A DNA stretch of 64,000 nt, from positions 62,001-126,000 of the forward strand of contig NZ_JADWYO010000009.1 in the NCBI RefSeq assembly GCF_022414595.1, in the 5' to 3' direction. Source of the stretch: Streptomyces sp. MUM 203J. GTDB lineage: Bacteria; Actinomycetota; Actinomycetes; Streptomycetales; Streptomycetaceae. Below, one piece after another: positions 52,043 through 60,210 of this stretch (the stretch's first letter is position 1; each line of letters opens with the position of its first letter). The notes beneath the pieces were generated by a model. It saw only the letters and a list, made by a program, of their open reading frames with translations, was not told the DNA's origin and did not search any database. The position numbers and the translations under genes were made by a program.

Positions 52043-53011
52043 CTACGCCGCCAGCGATCCCGGGACGACCGCCCCCGGGCCGAAGCGCGCCCTGGCGCGG
52101 TCCGCGGCCTGTTCCAGGCGGCGGGACTTCTCGTCGGCCGGGTCCAGGGAGAGCTGCCGCGCGGCCTGTTCGGCCGGGGTCAGCCCCTCGGCGCGCAGCG
52201 TGACGCCGCGGACCCGGGCCCGCTGGAGGGCGAGGCCGTCGTGGAGGGCGTACACGGCCGAGGTGAGCGTGGCCGAGTGCGCGGTCGGTTCGCGCAGGGT
52301 GCGGGTCCGGGTAGTGGTGGACCGGTCCGCGTACCGCACGGTGAGGGTGAGCGCCCGGCAGACCTGGGCCTCGGCGCGCATCCGCGCGCCCAGCTCCTGC
52401 GCCAGGGAGAGCAGCGCCCGCCGCTGCCGGTCCCGGTCCAGTTCGTCGCGCGGGAAGGCGCGTTCGGCGGCCGCCGACCGGGCGGCGGCGTTCGGGACGA
52501 CCCGCGTCCGGTCGGTGCCCCGCGCCCGTTCCCACAGGTCCCGCCCGGCGCGGGCACCGAGAATCCGCTGGAGCACGGCCGGCGGGGCGTCCGCGACGCG
52601 CCCGGCCGTGTCGAGCCCGTAGGCGCACAGGGTGCGGGCGGTGGCCCGGCCCACCCCGTCGAGCGCGCCCACCGGCCGGCCCCGCAGGAAGTCCTCGGGG
52701 TCGGTGACCAGCAGGGTCGTGCCGGGTTCCGCGCACCGCGCAGCCATGCGGGCCAGCATGGGGTTGGGCCCGGCGCCGATGGCGCAGTCCACGCCGTACA
52801 GGGCGAGTGCGCGTACGCGGATGATCGCGGCCAGTTCGGCGGGGCCGCGCCCGAAGTACCGCACGGCTCCGCGCAGGTCGGCCAGTGCCGCGTCCGGCGG
52901 TTCGGCCTGCACGACCGGGGTGAACTGGCCCAGCAGCCCGATCAGTTGCGGCAGCAGCGCCTCGCACTGCGGCTCCAGACGGAAACGTACATGGAGGATC
53001 ACGTCACTCAC
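52043..53011 (-). CDS. Catalytically degenerate Y-family DNA polymerase (ImuB-like)
   Basis: A 322-aa Y-family polymerase homologue. The N-terminus starts VSDVILHVRFRLEP instead of the metal-binding VDMDAFFAS. The SIDE catalytic motif is PPDA at residues 38-41, so the active-site Glu is lost. Palm, thumb (LDGVGRATARTLCAYGLD, HhH) and little finger domains remain. QLSLDP near the C-terminus fits a beta-clamp motif. It is probably a scaffold for DnaE2, as ImuB is in the mycobacterial mutasome. GTG start overlapping the dnaE2 stop (GTGA). From memory homologous to S. coelicolor SCO1738 (dinP2). Confidence 0.85.
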   Translation of the reverse strand: MSDVILHVRFRLEPQCEALLPQLIGLLGQFTPVVQAEPPDAALADLRGAVRYFGRGPAELAAIIRVRALALYGVDCAIGAGPNPMLARMAARCAEPGTTLLVTDPEDFLRGRPVGALDGVGRATARTLCAYGLDTAGRVADAPPAVLQRILGARAGRDLWERARGTDRTRVVPNAAARSAAAERAFPRDELDRDRQRRALLSLAQELGARMRAEAQVCRALTLTVRYADRSTTTRTRTLREPTAHSATLTSAVYALHDGLALQRARVRGVTLRAEGLTPAEQAARQLSLDPADEKSRRLEQAADRARARFGPGAVVPGSLAA

Positions 53012-56000
53012 CCCGCGCTTCCCTGGCTCTGGTGCCACAGTTTGCGGCCCGGCGGAGGTGCAGCCGCACCCTCGCCCGCCGGGCGGAGGTCGGCCCACGG
53101 GTGCATCTCGTACCCGGTCGGCAGGATGATCCGCCGGTCCGTGCCGGACACCGGACCCTCCGAGGAGGGCTCGGCCAGCCGGGCCGCCACCGCGTCCAGC
53201 CCGCCCTCGCGGCGCAGTTCGACGAGTTCCGCGAGGTTCCACGCGGCCGAGCCGACGACGCTGAGGCTGCGCGGCCCCCGCCGCTGCACGACCCCGCGCA
53301 CCAGCAGCAGCCAGGAGTGGAAGACCGTGTGGGCGCAGCGCTCGTGGCTGTCGTCGAAGAAGGCCAGGTCGACCAGGCCGGTGCCGTCGTCCAGGGTGGT
53401 GAAGATGACGCGCTTGCCGGAACGGACGGGCGGGGTCTGGGTGGCCGCCCTGGCGCCCGCGACCAGCACGGTCCGGCCGTGCGGCGCCGAGCGCAGCCGC
53501 TTGGCGGTGACGACGCCCAGCTCGTCCAGGAACTCCTGGTGGTCGGTCATCAGGTTGCGGGAGGCGTCCATGGAGAGCACGCCCAGTTCGGCGCTCAGCC
53601 GTTCGGCGTCGGTCAGGTCGGGCAGCCCGACGGGCGCGGCCTTCCGGCTTCCGGCGAGCGGCAGCTGGTCACCGTACGAGCCGGAGCCGCGCTGGACGCG
53701 GTGCAGCTCCGCGAGGTGCAGCAGCAGGTCGCGGCGGTTGGCGCCGAAGGCGTCGAGCCCGCCGACCTGGGCGAGTCGCTCCGCGACGGGGCGGCTGGGG
53801 CGGGCCCGCTCCCAGAAGTCCAGGAGCGAGGCGTAGGGCTGCCCGGTCTCGATCCGGGCGGCCTCGGTCCCACCGATGCCGTGCACGTCGGACAACGCGA
53901 GCCGCAAACCCCATGTACGGGGCGAATCAGACCCACCATCAGACACCAGTTCGATTCGGTGTGCGGTCCCCGACCGGTTCACGTCCACCGGCAGCACCGG
54001 CACACCGCGCCGCCGCGCGTCCGCGAGCAGCAGCCGCTTCGGATACATGCCCGGGTCGTGGGTGAGCAGCCCCGCGTAGAAGGCGGCCGGGTGATGGGCC
54101 TTCAGCCACGCCGACTGGTAGGTCGGCACGGCGAAGGCGACCGCGTGCGCCTTGCAGAAGCCGTACGAGCCGAACGCCTCGACGGTCTCCCAGGTACGCG
54201 CGACCACATCGTCCGCGTACCCCTTCTCCTGCGCCTTCCGCGCGAACCACACCTTGATGCGCCCCTGGGACTCCGGGTCGGACAGCCCGCGCCGTACCGC
54301 GTCGGCCTCGGCCCGGCCGCAGCCGGTCATGATGTCCAGGATCTTGATGATCTGCTCGTGGAAGACGACGACCCCGTACGTCTCGCGCAGCGCGTCCTCC
54401 AGGTCCGGGTGCGGGCAGCGCACCGGGGCGCGTCCGTGGCGGGCGGCGATGAACGGGCGGACCATGTCGGCGGCGACCGGCCCCGGCCGGAACAGGGAGA
54501 TGTCGACCACCAGGTCGTGGAAGGTCGACGGCTGGAGGCGGCCGACCAGGTCCCGCTGGCCCGGCGACTCGATCTGGAAGCAGCCGAGCGTCTCGGTGGA
54601 GCGGATCAGTTCGTACGTGGCCCGGTCGCCCGGCCGGACCTGCTCGGGGTCGTCGAGGTCGACGTGCTCGCCGGTGGTGCGGGCGATCTCCGCGACCGCG
54701 TGCGCCATGGCGGACTGCATCCGCACCCCCAGCACGTCCAGCTTGAGCAGCCCCAGCTCCTCCACGTCGTCCTTGTCGAACTGGGACATGGGGAAGCCCT
54801 CTCCGCTGGTGGGCACCACGGGGGTACGGGAGCGCAGGGAGGCGTCGGAGAGCAGCACCCCGCACGGGTGCATGGCGACCCCGCGCGGCAGCGCGTCCAG
54901 TGCCTCGACCAGCTCCCACAGCTTCCCGTACCGCTCCCGCTCACCGGCGAGTTCCCGCAGCTCGGGCAGTTCGTCCAGGGCGGCACGGGCGTCCCGGGCG
55001 CGGATGTGCGGGAACGCCTTGGCGATACGGTCGATGTCGGCGGGGTCCATGGACAGGGCGGCGCCCACGTCCCGAATCGCATGACGCACCCGGTAGGTCT
55101 CGGGCATGGCGACGGCGGCGACCCGCTCGGGGCCGAAGCGGTCCAGGATCGCGCGGTAGACCTCCAGACGGCGGGCGGACTCCACGTCGATGTCGATGTC
55201 GGGCAGCGCGGGCCGCCGCACCGACAGGAACCGCTCCATCAGCAGGTCCTGCGCGACCGGGTCGGCGTGGGCGATGCCCAGCAGGTGGTTGACGAGGGAC
55301 CCGGCACCGGAGCCGCGCGCGGCGACCCGGATGCCCATGGCCCGGACGTCGTCGACGACCTGGGCGACGGTGAGGAAGTACGTGGCGAAGCCGAGCCGCT
55401 CGACGGTGCGCAGCTCGTCCTCCAGACGGGTCCAGTACTCCCGCCTCCGGTCGAGGCCGCGCAGCACCATCCCGGCGGCGCAGCGGGAGCGCAGCACGCG
55501 TTCGGCGGTGCGGCGGCGGGCGCCGACGAGGTGGGGCTCGGGGAAGTGGACGGTGCCCATGCCGAGGTCGTCCTCGGGGTCGACGAGGCACGCGGCGGCG
55601 GCGTCCTCGGTGAGGGTGAGCAGCCGGTGCGCGCTGTCGCGGCGCAGCCCGGCGGCCTCCGCGACGCGTTCCGCGGTGACCGCCATGGCGGCGGGGTCCT
55701 TGAGCCAGCGCTCGCCGGTGTCGAGGCCCTTGGCCGGGTCGACGGGGACGAGGCGGCGGGCCGCGTCGAGGATGTCCGCGACCGGGCCCTGCCCGGGGTC
55801 GGCGTACCGGACGGCGTTGCCGAGCACGGGCCGTACACCCTGGTCGGCGGCGAAGCCGAGGGTGCGGGCGGCATGCCGCAGGGAGCCGGGCCCGGTACCG
55901 GTGCGACCGTGGTGGACGACCTCCAGGCGCAGGTCGTCGCCGTACACCTCGCGCCAGCGGGCGAGCAGCCGGGCGGCGCGGTCGGGGCGGCCGGCGGCGA

Positions 56001-56481
56001 GGGCCCGGCCGACGTCGGAGGCGGGGCCGAGGAGGACGGTCAGACCCTCACCGTGGTTGTCCGCCCAGGGCAGCAGGGCGGCCGGCGCGGTGACGGCGCT
56101 GCCCGGGTGGTCGGCGTGGGCGGCGGTGACCAGGCGGCACAGGGCGGCCCAGCCGCTCCGGGAGCGGGCCAGGTAGACGGCGCGGGGCGCGGACTCGTCG
56201 ACGAAGGCGCCGCCGCGCACCGGGGTGCGGCGCCGCTCGGCGGGACCGTCGGCCTCCCGGGTGCGCGGCCCGACCGCGAGGTCCACTCCGAACAGCGGGC
56301 GTACGCCCTGCCCGGCGCAGGCTCGTGCGAACCGTACGGCTCCGGCGACGGTGTCCCGGTCGGTGAGGGCGAGGGCGTCCATGCCCCGCGCGGCGGCACG
56401 GGCGGCCAGCACCTCCGGGTGCGAGGCCCCGTACCGCAGGGAGAAGCCGGAGGCGGTGTGCAGATGCGTGAACGGCGGCAT
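53008..56481 (-). CDS. dnaE2: Error-prone DNA polymerase III alpha subunit DnaE2
   Basis: A 1157-aa polymerase for damage-induced mutagenesis. It has an N-terminal PHP domain (THLHTASGFS), polymerase palm with the catalytic aspartates in PDIDID (427-432), FGSYGFCKAHAVAFA, tandem HhH, and a C-terminal OB domain with RVIFTTLDDGTGLVDLAFF. The N-terminus and the length (shorter than DnaE1) fit DnaE2. The ATG at 56481 is preferred (AGGAGG upstream) over an earlier start. Coupled to the ImuB-like gene by GTGA. Confidence 0.94.
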   Translation of the reverse strand: MPPFTHLHTASGFSLRYGASHPEVLAARAAARGMDALALTDRDTVAGAVRFARACAGQGVRPLFGVDLAVGPRTREADGPAERRRTPVRGGAFVDESAPRAVYLARSRSGWAALCRLVTAAHADHPGSAVTAPAALLPWADNHGEGLTVLLGPASDVGRALAAGRPDRAARLLARWREVYGDDLRLEVVHHGRTGTGPGSLRHAARTLGFAADQGVRPVLGNAVRYADPGQGPVADILDAARRLVPVDPAKGLDTGERWLKDPAAMAVTAERVAEAAGLRRDSAHRLLTLTEDAAAACLVDPEDDLGMGTVHFPEPHLVGARRRTAERVLRSRCAAGMVLRGLDRRREYWTRLEDELRTVERLGFATYFLTVAQVVDDVRAMGIRVAARGSGAGSLVNHLLGIAHADPVAQDLLMERFLSVRRPALPDIDIDVESARRLEVYRAILDRFGPERVAAVAMPETYRVRHAIRDVGAALSMDPADIDRIAKAFPHIRARDARAALDELPELRELAGERERYGKLWELVEALDALPRGVAMHPCGVLLSDASLRSRTPVVPTSGEGFPMSQFDKDDVEELGLLKLDVLGVRMQSAMAHAVAEIARTTGEHVDLDDPEQVRPGDRATYELIRSTETLGCFQIESPGQRDLVGRLQPSTFHDLVVDISLFRPGPVAADMVRPFIAARHGRAPVRCPHPDLEDALRETYGVVVFHEQIIKILDIMTGCGRAEADAVRRGLSDPESQGRIKVWFARKAQEKGYADDVVARTWETVEAFGSYGFCKAHAVAFAVPTYQSAWLKAHHPAAFYAGLLTHDPGMYPKRLLLADARRRGVPVLPVDVNRSGTAHRIELVSDGGSDSPRTWGLRLALSDVHGIGGTEAARIETGQPYASLLDFWERARPSRPVAERLAQVGGLDAFGANRRDLLLHLAELHRVQRGSGSYGDQLPLAGSRKAAPVGLPDLTDAERLSAELGVLSMDASRNLMTDHQEFLDELGVVTAKRLRSAPHGRTVLVAGARAATQTPPVRSGKRVIFTTLDDGTGLVDLAFFDDSHERCAHTVFHSWLLLVRGVVQRRGPRSLSVVGSAAWNLAELVELRREGGLDAVAARLAEPSSEGPVSGTDRRIILPTGYEMHPWADLRPAGEGAAAPPPGRKLWHQSQGSAG

Positions 56482-56544
56482 CCGCACCTCCTGGATCGTT
56501 CCGAAGCTCACCACCCCCCTCCTGTTCCACCATAGACCACGTTC

Positions 56545-56560
56545 GAACGAATGAACGAAT
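56545..56560. repeat. Tandem 8-mer in the dnaE2 promoter region
   Basis: GAACGAAT repeated twice without a gap, preceded by GTTCGAAC. It does not fit the LexA box GAAC-N4-GTTC. May be a site for another damage regulator. Confidence 0.45.
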
Positions 56561-56671
56561 ACCTGGGCCGGCGGGCGCCCGGCCGGGACCGCCCGGCCGC
56601 CTCACCCCTTCGCTCAGCCATTCGGACCCGTCCCACCTGCGGAAACACCGGCGGACCCGGAGCGTGGGGGC

Positions 56672-57694
56672 ATGACGTTCGCCTCCGAAGTACGCAACGC
56701 GGTCACCCCACGGGCCGCGCTGCTGGTCATCGGCGTCCTCGCGCTCCAGCTGCTGTTCATCGCGTCCTACGTGGGTGCGCTGCACCACCCGAAGCCGAAG
56801 GAGGTCCCCTTCGGCGTGGTCGCCCCGGGCCCGGCAGCCGCGCAGGCCGCCGAGCGGCTCGGGAACCTGCCCGGGGAGCCGCTCGACCCCCGGGTGCTGG
56901 GCGACGAGGCGGAGGCCCGCAGCCAGATCACGGACCGGAAGATCGACGGAGCCCTGATCGTCCGTCCGGAGGCGACCACCGACACGCTGCTGGTCGCCTC
57001 CGGCGGCGGTGCGGCGCTGGCCACCGCTCTGGAGCGGATCATCACGGCGGTCGAGCAGCCCCAGGGCCGTACCGTGCGGACCGTGGACGTGGCGGCGGCC
57101 TCGGACCAGGACTTCAACGGGCTCTCCGCGTTCTACCTGGTCATCGGCTGGTGCGTGGGCGGCTATCTGCTGGCCTCCGCGCTGGCGGTCAGCGCGGGCG
57201 CCCGGCCCGCGAACACCCGGCGCGCGATCATCCGGCTCGCGGTGCTGGCGCTCTCGGCGGTGCTCGGCGGACTGGGCGGGGCGGTCATCGTGGGCCCGGT
57301 CCTGGACGCACTGCCCGGGAACCTGGCCGCGCTGTGGGGGCTGGGGGCGCTGGTGGTGTTCGCGGTCGGCGCGCTCACCCTCGCCCTCCAGTCGCTGACC
57401 GGCATCGTCGGCATCGGGCTCGCCGTCCTGATCGTCGTGGTCGCCGGCAACCCCAGCGCGGGCGGCGCCTTCCCCGGCCCCATGCTGCCGGACTTCTGGC
57501 GGACGATCGGCCCGGCGCTGCCGCCGGGCGCGGGGACATGGGCGGCGCGCTCCGTCGCGTACTTCCACGGCAACGCGATCTCGGGATCGCTCCAGGTGCT
57601 GTCCGTCTGGGCGGTGGCCGGGACGGTGGTGACGCTGGCGGTGTCGTCGCTGCGGAGGGGGAACGGAACGGTGGGGAAGGCGGTCGGGACGTAG
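56672..57694 (+). CDS. Six-helix membrane protein (DUF3533 / YhgE-like)
   Basis: A 340-aa protein. TM1 is near residue 20, a ~130-residue extracytoplasmic domain follows, then five more helices. This is the layout of ABC-2 type permease-like proteins (DUF3533, YhgE/Pip). No ABC ATPase is adjacent, so transport is not shown. ATG after GTGGGGGC. Divergent from dnaE2 and closed by a strong hairpin. Confidence 0.78.
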   Translation: MTFASEVRNAVTPRAALLVIGVLALQLLFIASYVGALHHPKPKEVPFGVVAPGPAAAQAAERLGNLPGEPLDPRVLGDEAEARSQITDRKIDGALIVRPEATTDTLLVASGGGAALATALERIITAVEQPQGRTVRTVDVAAASDQDFNGLSAFYLVIGWCVGGYLLASALAVSAGARPANTRRAIIRLAVLALSAVLGGLGGAVIVGPVLDALPGNLAALWGLGALVVFAVGALTLALQSLTGIVGIGLAVLIVVVAGNPSAGGAFPGPMLPDFWRTIGPALPPGAGTWAARSVAYFHGNAISGSLQVLSVWAVAGTVVTLAVSSLRRGNGTVGKAVGT

Positions 57695-57700
57695 GGGCGG

Positions 57701-57744
57701 CCCAGGCGCCGGAGGGGCTGAGATCAGCCCCTCCGGCGCCTGGG
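57701..57744 (+). terminator. 21-bp perfect hairpin
   Basis: Perfect inverted repeat of 21 bp with a 2-nt centre, starting 7 nt after the membrane protein stop. Among the strongest stems in the window; a terminator, possibly in both directions. Confidence 0.85.
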
Positions 57745-57836
57745 GACGAGCACCGTCAGGCGCGCTCCGGGACCGTCCGGCCTTCGAGGACCGTCTCCCC
57801 CGCACTCTTCGAGCGGGGACACCCCCGGGGCGCGAA

Positions 57837-57861
57837 GCGGGGGCCGGTGCGCGGCCCCCGC
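57837..57861 (-). terminator. Terminator of the serine protease gene
   Basis: GCGGGGGCC, 7 nt, GGCCCCCGC: perfect 9-bp stem, 56 nt past the protease stop. Confidence 0.6.
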
Positions 57862-57916
57862 GCGGCGGATCCGCGGACCGGCACGGCCCGCAAGGGGCGG
57901 GGCAAGGCGCGCACGG

Positions 57917-59005
57917 TCAGCCGATCCGCGCCCCGTACGTCGCGAGCGCCTCCGTGACGGGCTGGAAGAACGTCACCCCGCCACGCGTGCAGTCACCGCT
58001 GCCGCCGGAGGTGAGCCCGACGGCCGCGTCGCCCGCGAAGAGGGCACCGCCGCTGTCGCCCGGCTCCGCGCAGACCGTGGTCTGGATGAGCCCCTCGACG
58101 ATCTGGCCGTTGCCGTAGTTGACGGTCGCGTCGAGCCCGGTGACGACGCCGTCGCGCACCTGCGTGGTGGAGCCGCTGCGGATCACCCGCAGGCCGACGG
58201 TGGCGTCTGCGGCGCGGGTGATGGACCGGCCGGTGCCGTTGTAGAGGTTCACGGCGCTGGGGCGGTCGACGTCCCGGTCGTACCGGACCAGCGCGAAGTC
58301 GTCGCCGGGGAACCGCGAGTCGACCATCGTGCCGACCGGCTGACCGCCCTGCGGCCCGGACCACCGGCTTCCGGGCGCGCCGCAGTGCCCGGCGGTGAGG
58401 AAGTGCGGCTGGCCGTTCCGGACGACGTTGAAGCCGAGCGAGCAGCGGCTGCCGCCGGTCAGAATGGCGTCGCCCCCGGCGAGGTACGGAGTGAACTCCC
58501 CGTCCATCCGCTTGACTTCGGCCTTGGAGCCGAGCCTGTCGACCACCTGTGTGAGCTTCTTCCAGGCCTCGCCCTTGACGGTGCTGTCGGCGGTGACGAC
58601 GACCTTGTTGGTGGCCGGGTCGACGGCCCAGGACGTGCCGGGGATGGTGGCCCGCTTCTTCAACGTGCTGCGGGCGCCCTTCAGTTCGGCCATGGAGTGC
58701 TGGACCATGCGGGCCTCGCCGCCCGCGCGGCGCACGGTCTCTGCGGCCTCCTCGTCGACGACGGTCACGACCAGCGTGCGGGACCCGGTGTCGTAGTAGG
58801 CACCTGCCGTGTCCCTCTCACCGAGCTGCCCGTCCAGCGACGCGGCGAGCTTTCCGGCCGCCCCTGCGGACAGCGTCCGCGCCTGGACCGGGGATATGTC
58901 CTGACTGGCGTTCGCAGTCTGGAACGTAATCGCCGCGCCCAGCACGGCCACGACGGCGCCTCCGGCGAGAGCCGCACGCCTCATGGATACACGTCGGTGC
59001 TTCAA
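57917..59005 (-). CDS. Secreted chymotrypsin-like serine protease (S1, streptogrisin type)
   Basis: A 362-aa preproprotease. It has a signal peptide (about 1-35), an alpha-lytic-type prodomain (about 40-165), then a mature chain starting near DAILTGG. The triad is His in FLTAGHC, Asp in GDDFALV and Ser in EPGDSGGA. Cys pairs are as in streptogrisins. TTG start (LKHRRVS) with AGGAGG 5 nt before, the usual start in this group. Exported and cleaved to an active extracellular protease. Confidence 0.94.
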   Translation of the reverse strand: MKHRRVSMRRAALAGGAVVAVLGAAITFQTANASQDISPVQARTLSAGAAGKLAASLDGQLGERDTAGAYYDTGSRTLVVTVVDEEAAETVRRAGGEARMVQHSMAELKGARSTLKKRATIPGTSWAVDPATNKVVVTADSTVKGEAWKKLTQVVDRLGSKAEVKRMDGEFTPYLAGGDAILTGGSRCSLGFNVVRNGQPHFLTAGHCGAPGSRWSGPQGGQPVGTMVDSRFPGDDFALVRYDRDVDRPSAVNLYNGTGRSITRAADATVGLRVIRSGSTTQVRDGVVTGLDATVNYGNGQIVEGLIQTTVCAEPGDSGGALFAGDAAVGLTSGGSGDCTRGGVTFFQPVTEALATYGARIG

Positions 59006-59312
59006 CAAGACCTCCTGTGGGGGGCCGCGCCCGGGCGCGTGGGGTGCCCTGGCACGGAGGATGGAGCGCCCACTATTCCCAGAACAACTGGGCACACACA
59101 AGGTCGACTTCAGGACGCGTCCCGACCCGCGCAGCCGATTCCCGACACCCCGCACTACCCCGGGTCACCACTGGTCGGTTCCGACTGCGAACACCGCGTG
59201 CGACGGGAACTTGGGCAGCCCGTGAGGTCTAGACCTGTCTTAAAATCTTTCCATTCCTTAACAGAACCTGATGGGTCATCATCAAGTGGCGGCGGGCGAA
59301 GGAGGCGCGAAG
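59006..59312. other. Divergent control region, protease and hydrolase
   Basis: 307 bp without a gene. It contains the DasR-like palindrome (59225-59236), TAAAAT at 59241-59246 and an AT-rich stretch (59240-59270). Confidence 0.65.
59225..59236. promoter_or_regulatory. DasR-like palindrome
   Basis: AGGTCTAGACCT is a perfect palindrome. The core GGTCTAGACC equals the core of the DasR site as I recall it (ACTGGTCTAGACCACT); the flanking T/A differ. It lies directly upstream of a TAAAAT -10-like hexamer for the hydrolase gene. Confidence 0.55.
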
Positions 59313-60182
59313 GTGCGACGGCGGGTGCGCACGACGGACGGACGGCATCTGACGGTGGAGCGCCTGGGGGACCCCCGGGGCCGCCCGGTCATCCTGATGC
59401 ACGGCACCCCCGGCAGCAGGCTCGGGCCCGCTCCCCGCGGCATGGTGCTCTACCAGAGGGGAACGCAGCTCATCGCGTACGACAGACCCGGGTACGGGGG
59501 CTCCGACCGGCTGCCCGGCCGGAGCGTCGCGGACGTGGTCCAGGACGTCACAGCGATCGCCGACGCACTGGGGCTGGACCGGTTCGCGGTGGTGGGCCGC
59601 TCAGGCGGCGCCCCGCACGCGCTGGCCTGCGCGGCGCTGCTGCCGGAGCGGGTGACCCGGGCGGCGACCCTGGTGACGCTGGCACCCCGGGACGCGGACG
59701 GGCTCGACTGGTTCGCGGGGATGACCCCGCACAACGTCCGCGAGTACCAGGTGGCCACGCGTGACCCGGAGGGTGTGGCCGCCCGGCTCACCCCGCGCGC
59801 CGAGGCGATCCGAGCGAACCCGGTCCAGCTCCTGGAGGACCTGCGGCGCGAACTCACCGCGCCGGACCGCCTGGTCGTCAAGGACGCGGGCGTCCGGTCC
59901 ATGCTGCTGCGCAACTACCAGGAGGCGCTGCGGAGATCACCGTACGGCTGGATCGACGACGCGCTGGCCTTCTGCAGCCCCTGGGGTTTCGACCCGGCGG
60001 ACATCCCGGGCGAGGTCCTGCTGTGGCACGGCGAACAGGACGTGTTCTCCCCGCCCTCCCACTCCCGCTGGCTGGCCGCCCGCATCCCTCACGCGACGGC
60101 CGTCCTGGAACCGGCCGCGGCCCACTTCGACGCGCTCCACGCGCTCCCGCGCGTCCTGACGTGGCTGCTGGCGGAGGGATAG
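59313..60182 (+). CDS. Alpha/beta hydrolase
   Basis: A 289-aa hydrolase. The oxyanion motif is LMHGTPGSR, the nucleophile elbow VGRSGGAPHAL, the acid in HGEQDVFSP and the His in AAHFDAL. No signal peptide, so cytoplasmic. The GTG at 59313 with GGAGG upstream is preferred over an ATG at 59271. Substrate unknown. Confidence 0.88.
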   Translation: MRRRVRTTDGRHLTVERLGDPRGRPVILMHGTPGSRLGPAPRGMVLYQRGTQLIAYDRPGYGGSDRLPGRSVADVVQDVTAIADALGLDRFAVVGRSGGAPHALACAALLPERVTRAATLVTLAPRDADGLDWFAGMTPHNVREYQVATRDPEGVAARLTPRAEAIRANPVQLLEDLRRELTAPDRLVVKDAGVRSMLLRNYQEALRRSPYGWIDDALAFCSPWGFDPADIPGEVLLWHGEQDVFSPPSHSRWLAARIPHATAVLEPAAAHFDALHALPRVLTWLLAEG

Positions 60183-60210
60183 GGCCTGTCCGGAGGGGCG
60201 GGGAAGCCCG

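Noticed and set aside
56521..56570. LexA (SOS) box upstream of dnaE2
   Set aside because: GAAC and GTTC words are present but not in the GAAC-N4-GTTC order.
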